Positions 37,298 to 46,550 are shown, counted from the first letter of the stretch. The stretch is 64,000 nucleotides of DNA from Methylobacterium trifolii (GCF_022179685.1 NZ_BPRB01000035.1:1-64000); one strand, 5' to 3'. Notes: generated by a model from the letters alone, not told the origin. A program made the numbers and translations.

Positions 37298-38599
37298 TCA
37301 CTCCGGCGTCCGTATCCCGCCGGCCGGAGATGCCAGCGGCGTGATCCGCAAGGTCGTGATCCGGTTCTTGGCCTTGCGCAGCACCTGGAAGCGGAAGCCG
37401 TGGAAGTTGAAGGCGGTTCCCTGGTCGGGGATGGCGCGGGCCTCGTGGATGACGAGGCCGGCGATGGTGGTGGCCTCCTCGTCCGGCAGGTTCCAGTCCA
37501 TCGCCCGGTTGAGGTCGCGGATGGGCACGCCGCCGTCCGCGTTCACCGAGCCGTCGGCCTGCGGGCGCACGCCCGAGACCGTCACGTCGTGCTCGTCGGC
37601 GATGTCGCCGACGATCTCCTCCAAGATGTCCTCCAGGGTGACGAGGCCCATCACCTCCCCGTACTCGTCGACGACGAGGGCGAAGTGGGTCTTCTTGGTC
37701 AGGAAGGCCTTCAGCTGGTCGCGCAGCGACGTGGTGTCGGGCACGAACCAGGTCTCCAGCGCCAGGGCCTCGACCTTCAGGCCGGAGGCGTCCCCGCCGG
37801 CCGCGTCCAGGGCCCGCAGGAGGTCCTTGGCGTGCAGCACGCCGACGATGTTCTCGGGCGTGCCGCGCCAGAGGGGCATGCGGGTATAGGGCGAGGCCAG
37901 GACCTCGCGCACGATCTCCTCGGAGGGCAGGTCGGCGTCGATGATCCGCATCTTGGTGCGGTGGACCATCACCTCCGAGACGGTCAGGTCCGAAAGGTCG
38001 AGGAGGCCGCCGAGCATGTCGCGCTCGGCCTTGGCCACCCCCCCTTCCCGGTGGAGCAGGGCCACCTGCCCGCGGATCTCCTCCGTGGCCGAGAGGATCG
38101 ACTGGTGCTCGCCGATGGTGACGCCGAAGGGGCGCAGCATCAGCCGCACCACGCCCTCGATGGCGATGGCCAGCGGGCCCATGACCGCGACCGCGAAGGC
38201 CACGGGCCGGGCCATGAGCAGGGCGGCCTTGTCCGGCTTCGAGATGGCGAGCGTCTTGGGGAGCACTTCGGCGAAGACGATGACCAGCACCGACATGCCG
38301 ACCGTCGCGTAGATCACCCCGCTCTTGCCGACCAGCGCCGTGAGCACGCTGGCCGTGAAGGCCGAGGCCCCGATCGCCACGATGTTGTAGCCGATCAGCA
38401 TGGCGCCGATGAAGCGCTCGCGGATCGCCAGGATGCGGTTGACGATCGCCGCCCGCGGGTCGCCCGCCTGCTCCAGGGAATGCATCCGCGCCCGCGAGGC
38501 CGCGGTGAAGGCGGTCTCGGCGCCGGCGAAGAAGGCCGAGAGCAGGAGCGAGATCACCACGATGCTCGCGGCGAGCCAGAGATCGGTGGGGGTTTCCAT
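37298..38599 (-). CDS. HlyC/CorC family membrane protein (CNNM plus CBS pair plus CorC_HlyC)
   Basis: This 433-residue protein belongs to the CorC/TlyC-like family linked to magnesium or cobalt efflux. An N-terminal CNNM domain of four helices (FFAGAETAFTAASRARMHSLE; FAEVLPKTLAISKPD) is followed by two CBS domains (about 200-330, with VDEYGEVMGLVTLEDILEEIVG) and a C-terminal transporter-associated domain. The specific ion is unknown. It lies alone, upstream of a 216-base gap before the GGDEF gene's promoter side. Confidence 0.9.
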   Translation of the reverse strand: METPTDLWLAASIVVISLLLSAFFAGAETAFTAASRARMHSLEQAGDPRAAIVNRILAIRERFIGAMLIGYNIVAIGASAFTASVLTALVGKSGVIYATVGMSVLVIVFAEVLPKTLAISKPDKAALLMARPVAFAVAVMGPLAIAIEGVVRLMLRPFGVTIGEHQSILSATEEIRGQVALLHREGGVAKAERDMLGGLLDLSDLTVSEVMVHRTKMRIIDADLPSEEIVREVLASPYTRMPLWRGTPENIVGVLHAKDLLRALDAAGGDASGLKVEALALETWFVPDTTSLRDQLKAFLTKKTHFALVVDEYGEVMGLVTLEDILEEIVGDIADEHDVTVSGVRPQADGSVNADGGVPIRDLNRAMDWNLPDEEATTIAGLVIHEARAIPDQGTAFNFHGFRFQVLRKAKNRITTLRITPLASPAGGIRTPE

Positions 38600-38718
38600 C
38601 GGCCGGTTTTCTCGTCCTCGCGCGAGCCCGGTCCCTCGGAAATCGGGGCGGCACGTCCGGGCTCCTCATAGAGGAAATTTTTGCGGTGTGCCCCCTCGCG
38701 TGCGGGCCGCGCCCGCGT

Positions 38719-38949
38719 TCAGGCGGCCCATGCGGAACGACGGGCGGCGGCGAGATCGGGGTAGCCGTGGACGCGGTGGATCAGGCGATGGTGCCGGGAC
38801 TCCTCGCCGAAGGGCGCGACCTTCCAGTCCCAGGCGCGCCGGCAGCGGCGGGAGCGCGAGAACAGCAGCACGCTCTCGCGCACGTAGCCGAGGCGGCGAT
38901 GGCGCAGCGGCGCGCGCGTGGCGAGCGACAGCAGCCATGCGAGCAGCAT
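38719..38949 (-). CDS. Small basic protein, hypothetical
   Basis: This 76-residue arginine-rich frame opens with a short hydrophobic stretch (MLLAWLLSLATRAP) and holds SRSRRCRRAW. I recall similar small proteins with SRARRCRRAW-like cores in Rhizobiales, but cannot check. No ribosome site is visible. It lies between the CorC-like gene and rlmE. It may be a real short gene or chance coding in GC-rich DNA. Confidence 0.4.
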   Translation of the reverse strand: MLLAWLLSLATRAPLRHRRLGYVRESVLLFSRSRRCRRAWDWKVAPFGEESRHHRLIHRVHGYPDLAAARRSAWAA

Positions 38950-38967
38950 GGCCGGAGTGCGCCCGGT

Positions 38968-39693
38968 TCAGGCCTGGTCCACGGCCGAGGCGTCGCCCGG
39001 CGCGCCGCGATAGCCGGTGGCGAGCACGTAGAGTTCGCTCGAATCGGCCCGGCTGGCGGAGGGCTTGACGTGGCGGACGGCCGAGAAGTCGCGCTTGAGG
39101 TCGGCCAGCAGCATCCCCTCGGTGCCCCCCTGGAACACCTTGGCGAGGTAGGCGCCGCCCGGCGCCAGGATCTCGCGGGCGAACTCGGCGGCGGTCTCGG
39201 CCAGGCCGATGATGCGCAGGTGGTCGGTCTTCTTGTGGCCGGTTGTGTTGGCGGCCATGTCCGACAGGACGAGGTCGGCCGGGCCGCCGAGCAGGTCGGT
39301 CAGGCGGCCGGGCGCGTCCGGATCGAGGAAGTCGAGGGTGATGAACTCGACGCCCGGCATCGGCTCGATCTCGAGGAGGTCGATGCCGACGATGCGGCCG
39401 GTCTCGCCCACGGTGCGCGCCGCGACCTGGGACCAGCCGCCAGGCGCCGCGCCGAGGTCCACGATGCGCTGGCCGGGCTTGAGGATCTTGTGGCGCTCGT
39501 CGATCTCGATCAGCTTGTAGGCCGCCCGCGAGCGATAGCCCTCGCGCTTGGCCCGGGCCACGTAGGGGTCGTTGAGCTGCCGCTCCAGCCAGCGCTTCTG
39601 GGACAGGGTGCGCCCGCGCCCGGTCTTGACCCGCTGCTTGAGGTCGCCCCGGACGCCGCCCGTGGACCCGGCTCCGCCGCGCCTGTCGCTCAC
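38968..39693 (-). CDS. rlmE: 23S rRNA (uridine-2'-O) methyltransferase
   Basis: RlmE (RrmJ/FtsJ) is 241 residues here and methylates U2552 in the ribosomal A-loop. The SAM motif is [14 protein letters not shown]. The catalytic K-D-K-E set is visible in the [33 protein letters not shown] and SSELYVLA segments. The GTG start at 39693 overlaps the ppx stop (GTGA), so translation is coupled. The ppx-rlmE order is common in Rhizobiales. Confidence 0.94.
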   Translation of the reverse strand: MSDRRGGAGSTGGVRGDLKQRVKTGRGRTLSQKRWLERQLNDPYVARAKREGYRSRAAYKLIEIDERHKILKPGQRIVDLGAAPGGWSQVAARTVGETGRIVGIDLLEIEPMPGVEFITLDFLDPDAPGRLTDLLGGPADLVLSDMAANTTGHKKTDHLRIIGLAETAAEFAREILAPGGAYLAKVFQGGTEGMLLADLKRDFSAVRHVKPSASRADSSELYVLATGYRGAPGDASAVDQA

Positions 39694-40826
39694 CGGTAGC
39701 CCCCGCGGCGCCAGACGCCGTCCTCGCGCATCATGTTCATCAGGAGCCCCTCGCGCAGGCCCCGGTCGGCGATCCGCATGCGCTCGGACGGGAAGGCCCG
39801 GCGGATCGCCTCCAGGATGGCGCAGCCGGCGAGCACCAGGTCGGCCCGGTCGCGCCCGATGCAGGGGTTGTCGGCCCGCTGGTCGAGGCGGGTGTCCAGG
39901 AGGTCGTCGATGGCGGCCGTCACCGAATCGTCGCTCATCCAGAGCCCGTCGACCCGGCGCCGCTCGTAGCGCACCAGCCGCAGGTGCATGGCCGCGATGG
40001 TCGTGACCGTGCCGGAGGTCCCGAGCAGGTGGAAATACGGTGCGGTGGCCGCGGCCGCCGCCCGGATGGCGAAGGCGGCCAGCAGTTCGGACACCTCCGC
40101 GACCATGCCCTCGAACATCATCCGCGTGACCTCGGCGCCCCCGTGCCGCTCGGCCAGCGTGACCACGCCGACGGGCAGGGAATCCCAGGCGCGGATGCGC
40201 AGGGTCGGGTCGGTTGAGGGGTTCGTGGCCTCCCCGTCCAGCCAGGCGATCTCGGTGGAGCCGCCGCCGATGTCGAAGATCACCACCGACTCGGCCTGCG
40301 GGTCGGCCAGCGCCGCGCAGCCGGTGACGGCGAGGTAGGCCTCGGTCTGCCGGTCGACGATCTCCAGGTCGAGGCCCACCTCGGCCCGCACCCGGTCCAC
40401 GAAGGCGGCCCCGTTCACCGCGAGGCGGCAGGCCTCCGTGGCGATGATCTTGGCCCGGCGCACGCCGCGGGCCTGCATCTTGGACCGGCAGACGCGCAGG
40501 GCCTCGACGGTCCGCTCGATCGCGGCCTCGCTGAGGCGGTCCGCGTTGCCCAGGCCCTCGCCGAGCCGCACGATCCGCGAGAAGGCGTCGATGACGCGGA
40601 AGCCGTGGGAGGCGGGCTCGGCGATCAGCAGGCGGCAATTGTTGGTGCCGAGATCGAGGGCCGCGTAGGCGTTGCGTCGCCCGGAGCGCTCGGACGCGGC
40701 CGGGGTCTTCAGGAGAATGCCTGCGCCGGATACGGGGCGTTCCGGCGCGGCTGCGGCGCTCTCGTCCCTCATCGGCGGTGCCGTAAATCCTCGTCCACTG
40801 ACCCCGGCCAACGGCCCGGCCATCAT
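39690..40826 (-). CDS. ppx: Ppx/GppA family exopolyphosphatase
   Basis: This 378-residue phosphatase of the ASKHA fold acts on polyphosphate or pppGpp. Motifs are [17 protein letters not shown] (phosphate 1), [12 protein letters not shown] (phosphate 2) and [12 protein letters not shown]. It is shorter than E. coli Ppx, as is usual for the alphaproteobacterial single-domain type encoded before rlmE. The start is unsure: ATG 40826 is used, but ATG 40772 (MRDESAA) would remove 18 unconserved residues. Confidence 0.9.
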   Translation of the reverse strand: MMAGPLAGVSGRGFTAPPMRDESAAAAPERPVSGAGILLKTPAASERSGRRNAYAALDLGTNNCRLLIAEPASHGFRVIDAFSRIVRLGEGLGNADRLSEAAIERTVEALRVCRSKMQARGVRRAKIIATEACRLAVNGAAFVDRVRAEVGLDLEIVDRQTEAYLAVTGCAALADPQAESVVIFDIGGGSTEIAWLDGEATNPSTDPTLRIRAWDSLPVGVVTLAERHGGAEVTRMMFEGMVAEVSELLAAFAIRAAAAATAPYFHLLGTSGTVTTIAAMHLRLVRYERRRVDGLWMSDDSVTAAIDDLLDTRLDQRADNPCIGRDRADLVLAGCAILEAIRRAFPSERMRIADRGLREGLLMNMMREDGVWRRGGYR

Positions 40827-40912
40827 TCCCGATCGAACCTACAGGGTCGCCAGGGAACTGCAACGTCTGGATTTTTTGTTCACGGCCGGTGGGCTACGGC
40901 GGGCCGGTCCGG

Positions 40913-42238
40913 TCACTCCGCCCGGAGCGTCGCCACGAGGCCGTGGACGGGCTCGCCGCGCTCCATGCGCAGCGTGGCCGGCACGATCGCCTCGATCCGC
41001 AGGCCCGCCTGCCCGGCCGCCCGCTCGACGTAGGCGCGGGCGTGGCCGTAGCGCCCGTGGCCATGGAGCCGGAACGTGTCCACGCCGGCCTCCGCCTCGA
41101 CGCTGAAGACGAAGCGGCCCCCCGGCAGGAGCGCCGTGCGCACGGCCGCGAAGACCGGCTCCAGCGGCCCGAAATAGCAGAGGGTGTCGGCCGACACGAC
41201 GAGGTCGTAGGTCCGTGGAGAGCCTTGCAGGTGGAGGGTGAGTTCGGCCCGGTCGAGCCGGTCGTAGCTGCCCCGCTGCCCGGCCTTCTCCAGCATCCTG
41301 CCCGAGAGGTCGACGCCGACGAGGCGGTGGGCGAAGGGGCGGAGCGCCGGTCCGCACAGGCCCGTGCCGCAGCCGGCATCGAGGATGGCGAGGTCGGCGG
41401 CTGGCCGCTCGTAGGCCGCGGCGACGGCGGTCGCCACGTGCTCCGGGGCGCGGTAGTCCAGGCGGGCGAGCTTGTGGTCGAAGCTCGCCGCGAAGCCGTC
41501 GAAGAGGCTCTCCACGTAGCGGTCGCTCGCCCGGTCGGGGACGCCCTCGCCGGAGATCGCGGCGAGGAGATGCCGGGCCGCGGGACTGTCGGGCTCGTCG
41601 CGGAGCCAGTCGCGCAGGATGGTCAGCGCACGTCCGGTCTCGTTGGTCGCCGCGTAGGCGGCCACGAGGTAGCGGCGCGTGACCGCGTTGCGCGGCTCCA
41701 GTTCCAACGCCCTGGCGTGACAGGCGATCGCCGCCTCGATCCGCCCGCGCCCGGCCAGCAGGCGGCCGAGATTGTCCCAGGCCTCGCGGTACGTCGGATC
41801 GAGGGCCACCGCCTCCCGGTAGACCGCCTCGGCCTCGTCCACCCGGCGCAGGGCCCGCAAGCTCACGCCGAGGTTGTTGCGGGCGTCGGTGTTCTCCGGT
41901 TGGAGGGCGATGGCCGTCTCGTAGGCCTTGAGGGCGAGATCCGGCCGGTCGAGTTCGAACAGCACGTTGCCGAGGTTGTTGTGCATGCTCGGATCGTCGG
42001 GCTCGATCGCGATGGCGCGCCGGATCAGGCGGACGGCCTCCAGGGACCGGTTCGTCTGGTGGTGCAGGATGCCGTAGAAATGCAGCGCGGCCGCGAAATC
42101 CGGGGCGGCCTCGAGGATGCGGCCGTAGACCGCCTCGGCCATGGCCACGTCGCCCGAGCGGTGCGCCCGCACCGCGATCGCCAGCGCGTCCTGCGCCGTG
42201 ACCGTGTCGGCATCCCGGCTCGTCCCGGACTCCGTCAT
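40913..42238 (-). CDS. TPR-repeat protein fused to a class I SAM methyltransferase
   Basis: This 441-residue protein starts with about five tetratricopeptide repeats (residues 15-215; for example LGNVLFELDRPDLALKAY). A methyltransferase domain follows (about 265-440) with SAM motif ILDAGCGTGLCGPAL, then VGVDLSGRMLEKA and VVSADTLCYFG. The TPR part probably selects a protein partner and the C-terminal part methylates it or a bound small molecule. Substrate is unknown. A strong purine-rich site precedes ATG 42238. It follows a response regulator gene on the same strand with a 77-base gap. Confidence 0.87.
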   Translation of the reverse strand: MTESGTSRDADTVTAQDALAIAVRAHRSGDVAMAEAVYGRILEAAPDFAAALHFYGILHHQTNRSLEAVRLIRRAIAIEPDDPSMHNNLGNVLFELDRPDLALKAYETAIALQPENTDARNNLGVSLRALRRVDEAEAVYREAVALDPTYREAWDNLGRLLAGRGRIEAAIACHARALELEPRNAVTRRYLVAAYAATNETGRALTILRDWLRDEPDSPAARHLLAAISGEGVPDRASDRYVESLFDGFAASFDHKLARLDYRAPEHVATAVAAAYERPAADLAILDAGCGTGLCGPALRPFAHRLVGVDLSGRMLEKAGQRGSYDRLDRAELTLHLQGSPRTYDLVVSADTLCYFGPLEPVFAAVRTALLPGGRFVFSVEAEAGVDTFRLHGHGRYGHARAYVERAAGQAGLRIEAIVPATLRMERGEPVHGLVATLRAE

Positions 42239-42315
42239 GCCCCCCTCCCCCGCAGCGAGACGACCGGGGGCATCATCGCGCGGCGCGGGCGTCAGGTCTC
42301 GGAAAAAATCGCGAT

Positions 42316-42789
42316 TCAGCCCAGGGCCTTGCCGAGGCTCGCGGCGCGCGGGGTCGGGCGCAGGAGGCTCTTCACCTGCCCGTAGGGGCGGGGCCGGTTG
42401 ATCACCTCGTCCAGGCGCGACCACAGGGTCTTGGGCGAGAACGGCTTGGCGATGATCTCGTTGACGCCGAGCGAGACCGCGCGGTCGACTACGTTGCGGC
42501 GGGGCTGGGCGAGCATCAGGATGATCGGGATCGTCGGGCAGGGCGAGGTGGTGGGCGTGCGCGCCAGCCGGATGAACTCCTCGCCGGAGAGGATCGCGAG
42601 GTCCCAGTCGATGATGGTGAGGTCGGGCTTGCTCTCGGCCAGGACGCCCAGCGCCTCGGCCCCGTCCGGCGCCTCCAGCACGCGCTTGATCCCGACGCGC
42701 ATCAGCATGTCGCGGACGATGCGGCGGATGTACAGGCTCTCGTCCACCACGAGGGCCGAGAAGTCCGGGAAGGTCGGGGTCGCGATCAT
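42316..42789 (-). CDS. Single-domain response regulator (CheY-like)
   Basis: This 157-residue protein is a stand-alone receiver. The acceptor Asp lies in DLTIIDWDLAILSG and the late lysine in EIIAKPFSPKTL. The usual first acidic pair is a single Asp here (ALVVDESLYIRR), a layout seen in alphaproteobacterial CheY-like proteins with a serine at that site. There is no output domain; the last 30 residues are basic. The partner kinase is not adjacent. Confidence 0.85.
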   Translation of the reverse strand: MIATPTFPDFSALVVDESLYIRRIVRDMLMRVGIKRVLEAPDGAEALGVLAESKPDLTIIDWDLAILSGEEFIRLARTPTTSPCPTIPIILMLAQPRRNVVDRAVSLGVNEIIAKPFSPKTLWSRLDEVINRPRPYGQVKSLLRPTPRAASLGKALG

Positions 42790-43135
42790 CGGGGGCTGGA
42801 ACGAGCCTGGCCCGTGAGGGGGCCCGCGCAGCCTAGGCCGCCGGCCTTTGCGCTTCCCTAACGCCGGCGGGCGCCTGATCCGTTGCCGGCGCAGAGGCGT
42901 GACACGGCCTCCGGCGCCGTCGAAGGACAGCCCCGACGGCGACGGAAAGTGACTGGACAGAAGCCTGTCGTGCAACAAGGACCTTGCAGTCAAGCCCCGA
43001 TTGCGTCAGGACTGAGGCGTTGTTCTTGGTTACCGCGACCGAGAGCAATGATAGTGCGGGGCGTGGGCTGTCTGGGATGGCGCGCACGCGGTATTCGAGA
43101 CGTGGGCGGCGGACGGGTTTTTGGCGAGCTTTTCG
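42790..43135. other. Region between the response regulator and the cold-shock gene
   Basis: These 346 bases hold no supported gene. The reading frames through it on both strands are low-quality shadows. It should contain the divergent promoters, and perhaps a long 5' untranslated leader of the cold-shock gene, as is usual for such genes. I could not pick a convincing -35/-10 pair. Confidence 0.5.
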
Positions 43136-43975
43136 ATGGGACGTGGTCGTGATTTCAGGGGGCCGCAGAAGCGCGGCTTCGATGACGGTGCCGAGCCGAG
43201 ATGGCCGGATCAGGCACCCCCGAGCGGCGGTTACGGTGGCGGCGGCTTCGGTGGTGGTGGTGGTGGCGCCAGCGGCGGGTACGGCGGTGGCGGCGGTGGC
43301 TTCGACCGCGGTGCGCCGCGGGGTGCGGCGCCGGTGCCCACGGGGCCGGAGCGTGATGCCACGGTGAAGTGGTTCAACAAGGAGAAGGGCTTCGGCTTCG
43401 TCGAACTCGGCGACGGTTCGGGCGATGCCTTCCTCCACATCCGCGCCGTCGAGGCCGCGGGCCATGCCGACCTGATGCCGGGCACCCGGCTGACGGTCCA
43501 GACCGCGCAGGGCCAGAAGGGTCCGCAGGTCACGAACGTCACAAGCGTCGACACCTCGACGGCCGAGGCGGCTCCGCCCCGGCGCGAGATGCGTCCGCCT
43601 CGCACCGGCGGCTTCGGTGCAGCGGGCGGCGGGTACGGCGGCGGCAGCGCCGCTGGCGGCTACGGTGGTGGCGGCGGCAGCTACGGCGGCGGTGGCGGCG
43701 GCGGGTATGGTGCCGGCGCTGGCGGCGGCGGTGGTGGTGGTGGCCGCTTCGCATCCGGCCCCTCGGTCGAGATGTCGGGCACCGTGAAGTGGTACGATCC
43801 GGCCAAGGGCTTCGGCTTCGTGTCGGTCAACGACGGCGGCAAGGACGTGTTCGTGCACCGCTCCGCTCTGTCGCGGGCCGGCCTGGACTCTTTGGCCGAG
43901 GGCCAGCCGGTCACCCTCGCGGTGGTCGATGGCCAGAAGGGCCGCGAGGCACAGAGCATCAACGTCGAGGATTGA
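43136..43975 (+). CDS. Double cold-shock-domain protein with glycine/tyrosine-rich linkers
   Basis: This 279-residue protein has a glycine-rich N-terminus (residues 31-56), a first cold-shock domain (about 73-140), a long glycine/tyrosine-rich linker (about 158-203) and a second domain (about 212-278). Both RNP1 motifs are intact (KGFGFVEL and KGFGFVSV). RNP2 is canonical only in the second domain (DVFVHR); the first has DAFLHI. Two-domain CspD-like proteins are known in alphaproteobacteria, but linkers this rich in GGYGGG are unusual. It probably binds single-stranded RNA/DNA. ATG 43136 was preferred over an in-frame TTG at 43121. Confidence 0.88.
   Translation: MGRGRDFRGPQKRGFDDGAEPRWPDQAPPSGGYGGGGFGGGGGGASGGYGGGGGGFDRGAPRGAAPVPTGPERDATVKWFNKEKGFGFVELGDGSGDAFLHIRAVEAAGHADLMPGTRLTVQTAQGQKGPQVTNVTSVDTSTAEAAPPRREMRPPRTGGFGAAGGGYGGGSAAGGYGGGGGSYGGGGGGGYGAGAGGGGGGGGRFASGPSVEMSGTVKWYDPAKGFGFVSVNDGGKDVFVHRSALSRAGLDSLAEGQPVTLAVVDGQKGREAQSINVED
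43226..43744 (+). repeat. Coding low-complexity glycine/tyrosine tracts
   Basis: Bases 43226-43303 and 43607-43744, within the cold-shock gene, are irregular GGC/GGT-rich repeats encoding GGYGGGG-type units. They separate the folded domains and are likely to vary in length between strains by slippage. Confidence 0.7.
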
Positions 43976-44032
43976 TCCTCGGTCGTGAACCCGGCGGCCT
44001 CGCTTCCGCCGCGTTCCCAGCGTGATCTCGAT

Positions 44033-44061
44033 ACGGCGGTCCCCGAGGGGCCGCCGTTTTT
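44033..44061 (+). terminator. Intrinsic terminator after the cold-shock gene
   Basis: ACGGCGG, a CCCC/GGGG inner stem and CCGCCGT form a strong hairpin followed directly by a five-T run. It lies 57 bases after the cold-shock gene stop and before the next plus-strand gene. Confidence 0.88.
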
Positions 44062-44101
44062 CGTCGTGGCACCCGTCCGATCCCGGACCGCCAGGAGCCC
44101 C

Positions 44102-44368
44102 ATGCGTCGCGCCGCCCTGCCGTTCGCAATCCTGCTCGTGCTCGGCGCTTCCGCGCCGCGGGCCGAGGACTTCACCGGTTTCTATGCCGGCCTGAACGCA
44201 AGCTACGCGATGAACCGCGACCGCGACCGCGACGGGCATCGGGTCAGCCGCACGACCGCGGCGGGTGTGGTTCCCGGCGCGGCCGATGGCCTGCCGCCGA
44301 GCGCGGCCTCGGCCGCCAAGCTGATGCAGGACCGGCGGACCGGAGCGGACGCGAACGCCGCCCGCTGA
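44102..44368 (+). CDS. Small exported protein with a barrel-like N-terminus
   Basis: This is an 88-residue frame with a clear signal peptide (MRRAALPFAILLVLGASAP, cut after RAE or PRA). The mature start DFTGFYAGLNASYAM resembles the first strand of Omp25/Omp31-type barrels, but the rest is short, charged and not barrel-like. It is either a small periplasmic protein or the surviving 5' end of a barrel gene. It follows the cold-shock terminator. Confidence 0.55.
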   Translation: MRRAALPFAILLVLGASAPRAEDFTGFYAGLNASYAMNRDRDRDGHRVSRTTAAGVVPGAADGLPPSAASAAKLMQDRRTGADANAAR

Positions 44369-44402
44369 TCCATGCTTCGTCTCGCCTGGAGGAAAAGTCC
44401 GG

Positions 44403-46550
44403 TCAGACCGATCCCAGCGTCCGCAGCCGCGCCCGCGGGTGGATCTCGGCCTGGCTGATGACAGGGGTCTCCCGGCGGAAGCGCTCGATGATCGAGCGCA
44501 CGAAAGGCCGCGATTGGGCCGAGGTGACGAGCACCGGCATCTCGCCCTGGCGCGCGGCGGCCTCGAAGCGGTCGCGGACCGCGTTGACGAACTCGCCGAG
44601 CTTGGAGGGCTGCATCGCGAGATAGCGCTCCTCGCGCTCGCCGACGATCGATTCCATGAAGGCCTGCTCCCAGGCCGGCGACAGGGTGACGATGGGCAGC
44701 ATCCCGTCCGGCCCCTGGTACTGTGCGCAGATCTGGCGGCCGAGCCGCGCGCGGACGTGCTCGACCACGTCGCGCGGGTTCTTGACCGAGCCCGCCACCT
44801 CCGCGATGCCCTCGACGATGGCGCCGAGGTCGCGGATCGAGACCCGTTCTGCCAGCAGGAACTGCAGCACCCGCTGGATGCCCGTGGTGGAGATCAGGCT
44901 CGGGCTCACCTCCTTGAGCAGGTCGCCGTGCTCCTTGGGCAGTTCGCGCATGAGCTTCTGCACCTCGACGTGGTTGAGGAGCTCGGAGACGTGCGCCTTG
45001 ATGATCTCGGTGAGGTGCGTCGAGACCACGGTGGCGGCATCGACCACCGTGTAGCCCTTGAGCTGGGCCTGGTCGCGCAGGGCGGCGTCGATCCAGGTCG
45101 CGGGCAGGCCGAAGGTCGGCTCCAGCATGTGCTGGCCGGGGAGCTGCACCTGCCCGCCCATCGGGTCCATCGCCATGAACTGTCCGGGGAAGATGCGGCC
45201 GGTGCCGGCTTCGATCTCCTTGACGCGCACCACGTAGGCGTTGGCGTCGAGCTGGACGTTGTCGAGGATGCGCACGGAGGGCATCACGAAGCCGAGTTCG
45301 GCCGCGAGCTGGCGGCGCAGGGCCTTGATCTGGTCGGTGAGCCGGTCCTGCCCTTCGCCGTTGACCAGCGCCAGGAGGGCGTAGCCCATCTCCAGCTTGA
45401 GGTCGTCGAGCTTGAGGAGGTCGGTGACCGTCTCCTCCTTCTCCTTCGCCGCGGCGGCGACGGCGGCCGCATCCATCGGCTCGCCCTTCGCGTCCAACGG
45501 CGGGGCCTCACGCGCGGTCTTGGCGGCCCGCCAGGCCGCGTAGCCGGAGGCGCCGGCCAGCGCCAGGAACGGCAGCATGGGCATGCCGGGCAGCAGCGCG
45601 ATCAGCACCATGACGCCGGACGACATGCCGAGCGCCTTGGGGTAGTTGGCGAGCTGCTTGCCGAGGGCCTTGTCGGCCGAGCCGCGCACGCCCGCCTTCG
45701 ACACCAGGATGCCGGCCGCCGTCGAGACGATGAGCGCCGGCACCTGGGAGGCCAGGCCGTCGCCGATGGTGAGCAGGGTGTAGCTCTTGGCCGCTGCGCC
45801 GAAGCCCATGCCCTGCTGCGCCACCCCGATGATGATGCCGCCGACCACGTTGATGAAGGTGATCAGCAGGGCCGCCACCGCGTCCCCGCGCACGAACTTC
45901 GAGGCGCCGTCCATGGCGCCGAAGAACGAGGATTCCTCCTCCAGGGCCGCGCGCCGGGCCTTGGCCGCCTTCTCGTCGATCAGGCCGGCGGAGAGGTCGG
46001 CGTCGATGGCCATCTGCTTGCCGGGCATGGCGTCGAGGGTGAAGCGGGCGGCCACCTCCGCGATGCGCCCCGAGCCCTTGGTGATGACGACGAAGTTCAC
46101 GATGATCAGGATCGCGAAGACGATGATCCCGATGACGAAGTTGCCTCCCATCACGAAGTTGCCGAAGGCCTCGATCACGTGGCCGGCCGCCGCCGTGCCC
46201 TCGTGGCCGTGGCCGAGGATCAGCCGCGTCGAGGCGAGGTTCAGCGCCAGCCGCAGCATGGTCGCGATCAGCAGCAGCGTCGGGAAGACGGTGAATTCGA
46301 GCGGGTTGTCGATGAACAGGCCGACCATCATGATCAGCACGGACATGATGATCGAGACCGCCAGCAGCAGGTCGAGCAGGACCGAGGGCAGCGGGAAGAT
46401 CAGGACCGCCAGGATGCCCATGACGGCGGTGGCGAAGAACAGGTCCGAGCGCTTGGACAGCGCCTGGAAGCTCGCGCGGGTGGGGATCGAGAACCCGGCA
46501 TAGGAGGCGGGCGCGCTCGCCTGCCCCGGCACGGTCGCCGTCTCGCTCAT
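44403..46550 (-). CDS. flhA: Flagellar biosynthesis protein FlhA
   Basis: FlhA is 715 residues here. It is the large export-gate component of the flagellar type III system. About eight transmembrane helices lie in residues 40-340, with conserved PTLLLIATMLRLALNLASTR and SRAALEEES-type FHIPEP loop sequence (KARRAALEEESSFFGAMDG). A cytoplasmic domain of about 340 residues binds chaperone-substrate complexes. Start ATG 46550 was preferred over a codon 13 residues upstream. No other flagellar gene lies in the window, so flhA is separated from the main flagellar cluster. Confidence 0.96.
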   Translation of the reverse strand: MSETATVPGQASAPASYAGFSIPTRASFQALSKRSDLFFATAVMGILAVLIFPLPSVLLDLLLAVSIIMSVLIMMVGLFIDNPLEFTVFPTLLLIATMLRLALNLASTRLILGHGHEGTAAAGHVIEAFGNFVMGGNFVIGIIVFAILIIVNFVVITKGSGRIAEVAARFTLDAMPGKQMAIDADLSAGLIDEKAAKARRAALEEESSFFGAMDGASKFVRGDAVAALLITFINVVGGIIIGVAQQGMGFGAAAKSYTLLTIGDGLASQVPALIVSTAAGILVSKAGVRGSADKALGKQLANYPKALGMSSGVMVLIALLPGMPMLPFLALAGASGYAAWRAAKTAREAPPLDAKGEPMDAAAVAAAAKEKEETVTDLLKLDDLKLEMGYALLALVNGEGQDRLTDQIKALRRQLAAELGFVMPSVRILDNVQLDANAYVVRVKEIEAGTGRIFPGQFMAMDPMGGQVQLPGQHMLEPTFGLPATWIDAALRDQAQLKGYTVVDAATVVSTHLTEIIKAHVSELLNHVEVQKLMRELPKEHGDLLKEVSPSLISTTGIQRVLQFLLAERVSIRDLGAIVEGIAEVAGSVKNPRDVVEHVRARLGRQICAQYQGPDGMLPIVTLSPAWEQAFMESIVGEREERYLAMQPSKLGEFVNAVRDRFEAAARQGEMPVLVTSAQSRPFVRSIIERFRRETPVISQAEIHPRARLRTLGSV

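Noticed and set aside
37262-38671. Long plus-strand frame opposite the CorC-like gene
   Set aside because: Rich in H, G, R, D and V with no domain; it is the antisense shadow of a clear membrane protein in GC-rich DNA.
43021-43055. Sigma-70 promoter (TTGGTT with a 17-base spacer) before the cold-shock gene
   Set aside because: The matching -10 hexamer (TGATAG) agrees with consensus at too few positions.
43226-43744. Glycine-codon repeats as a CRISPR or non-coding tandem array
   Set aside because: Irregular units with no constant spacers, fully in frame inside the cold-shock gene.
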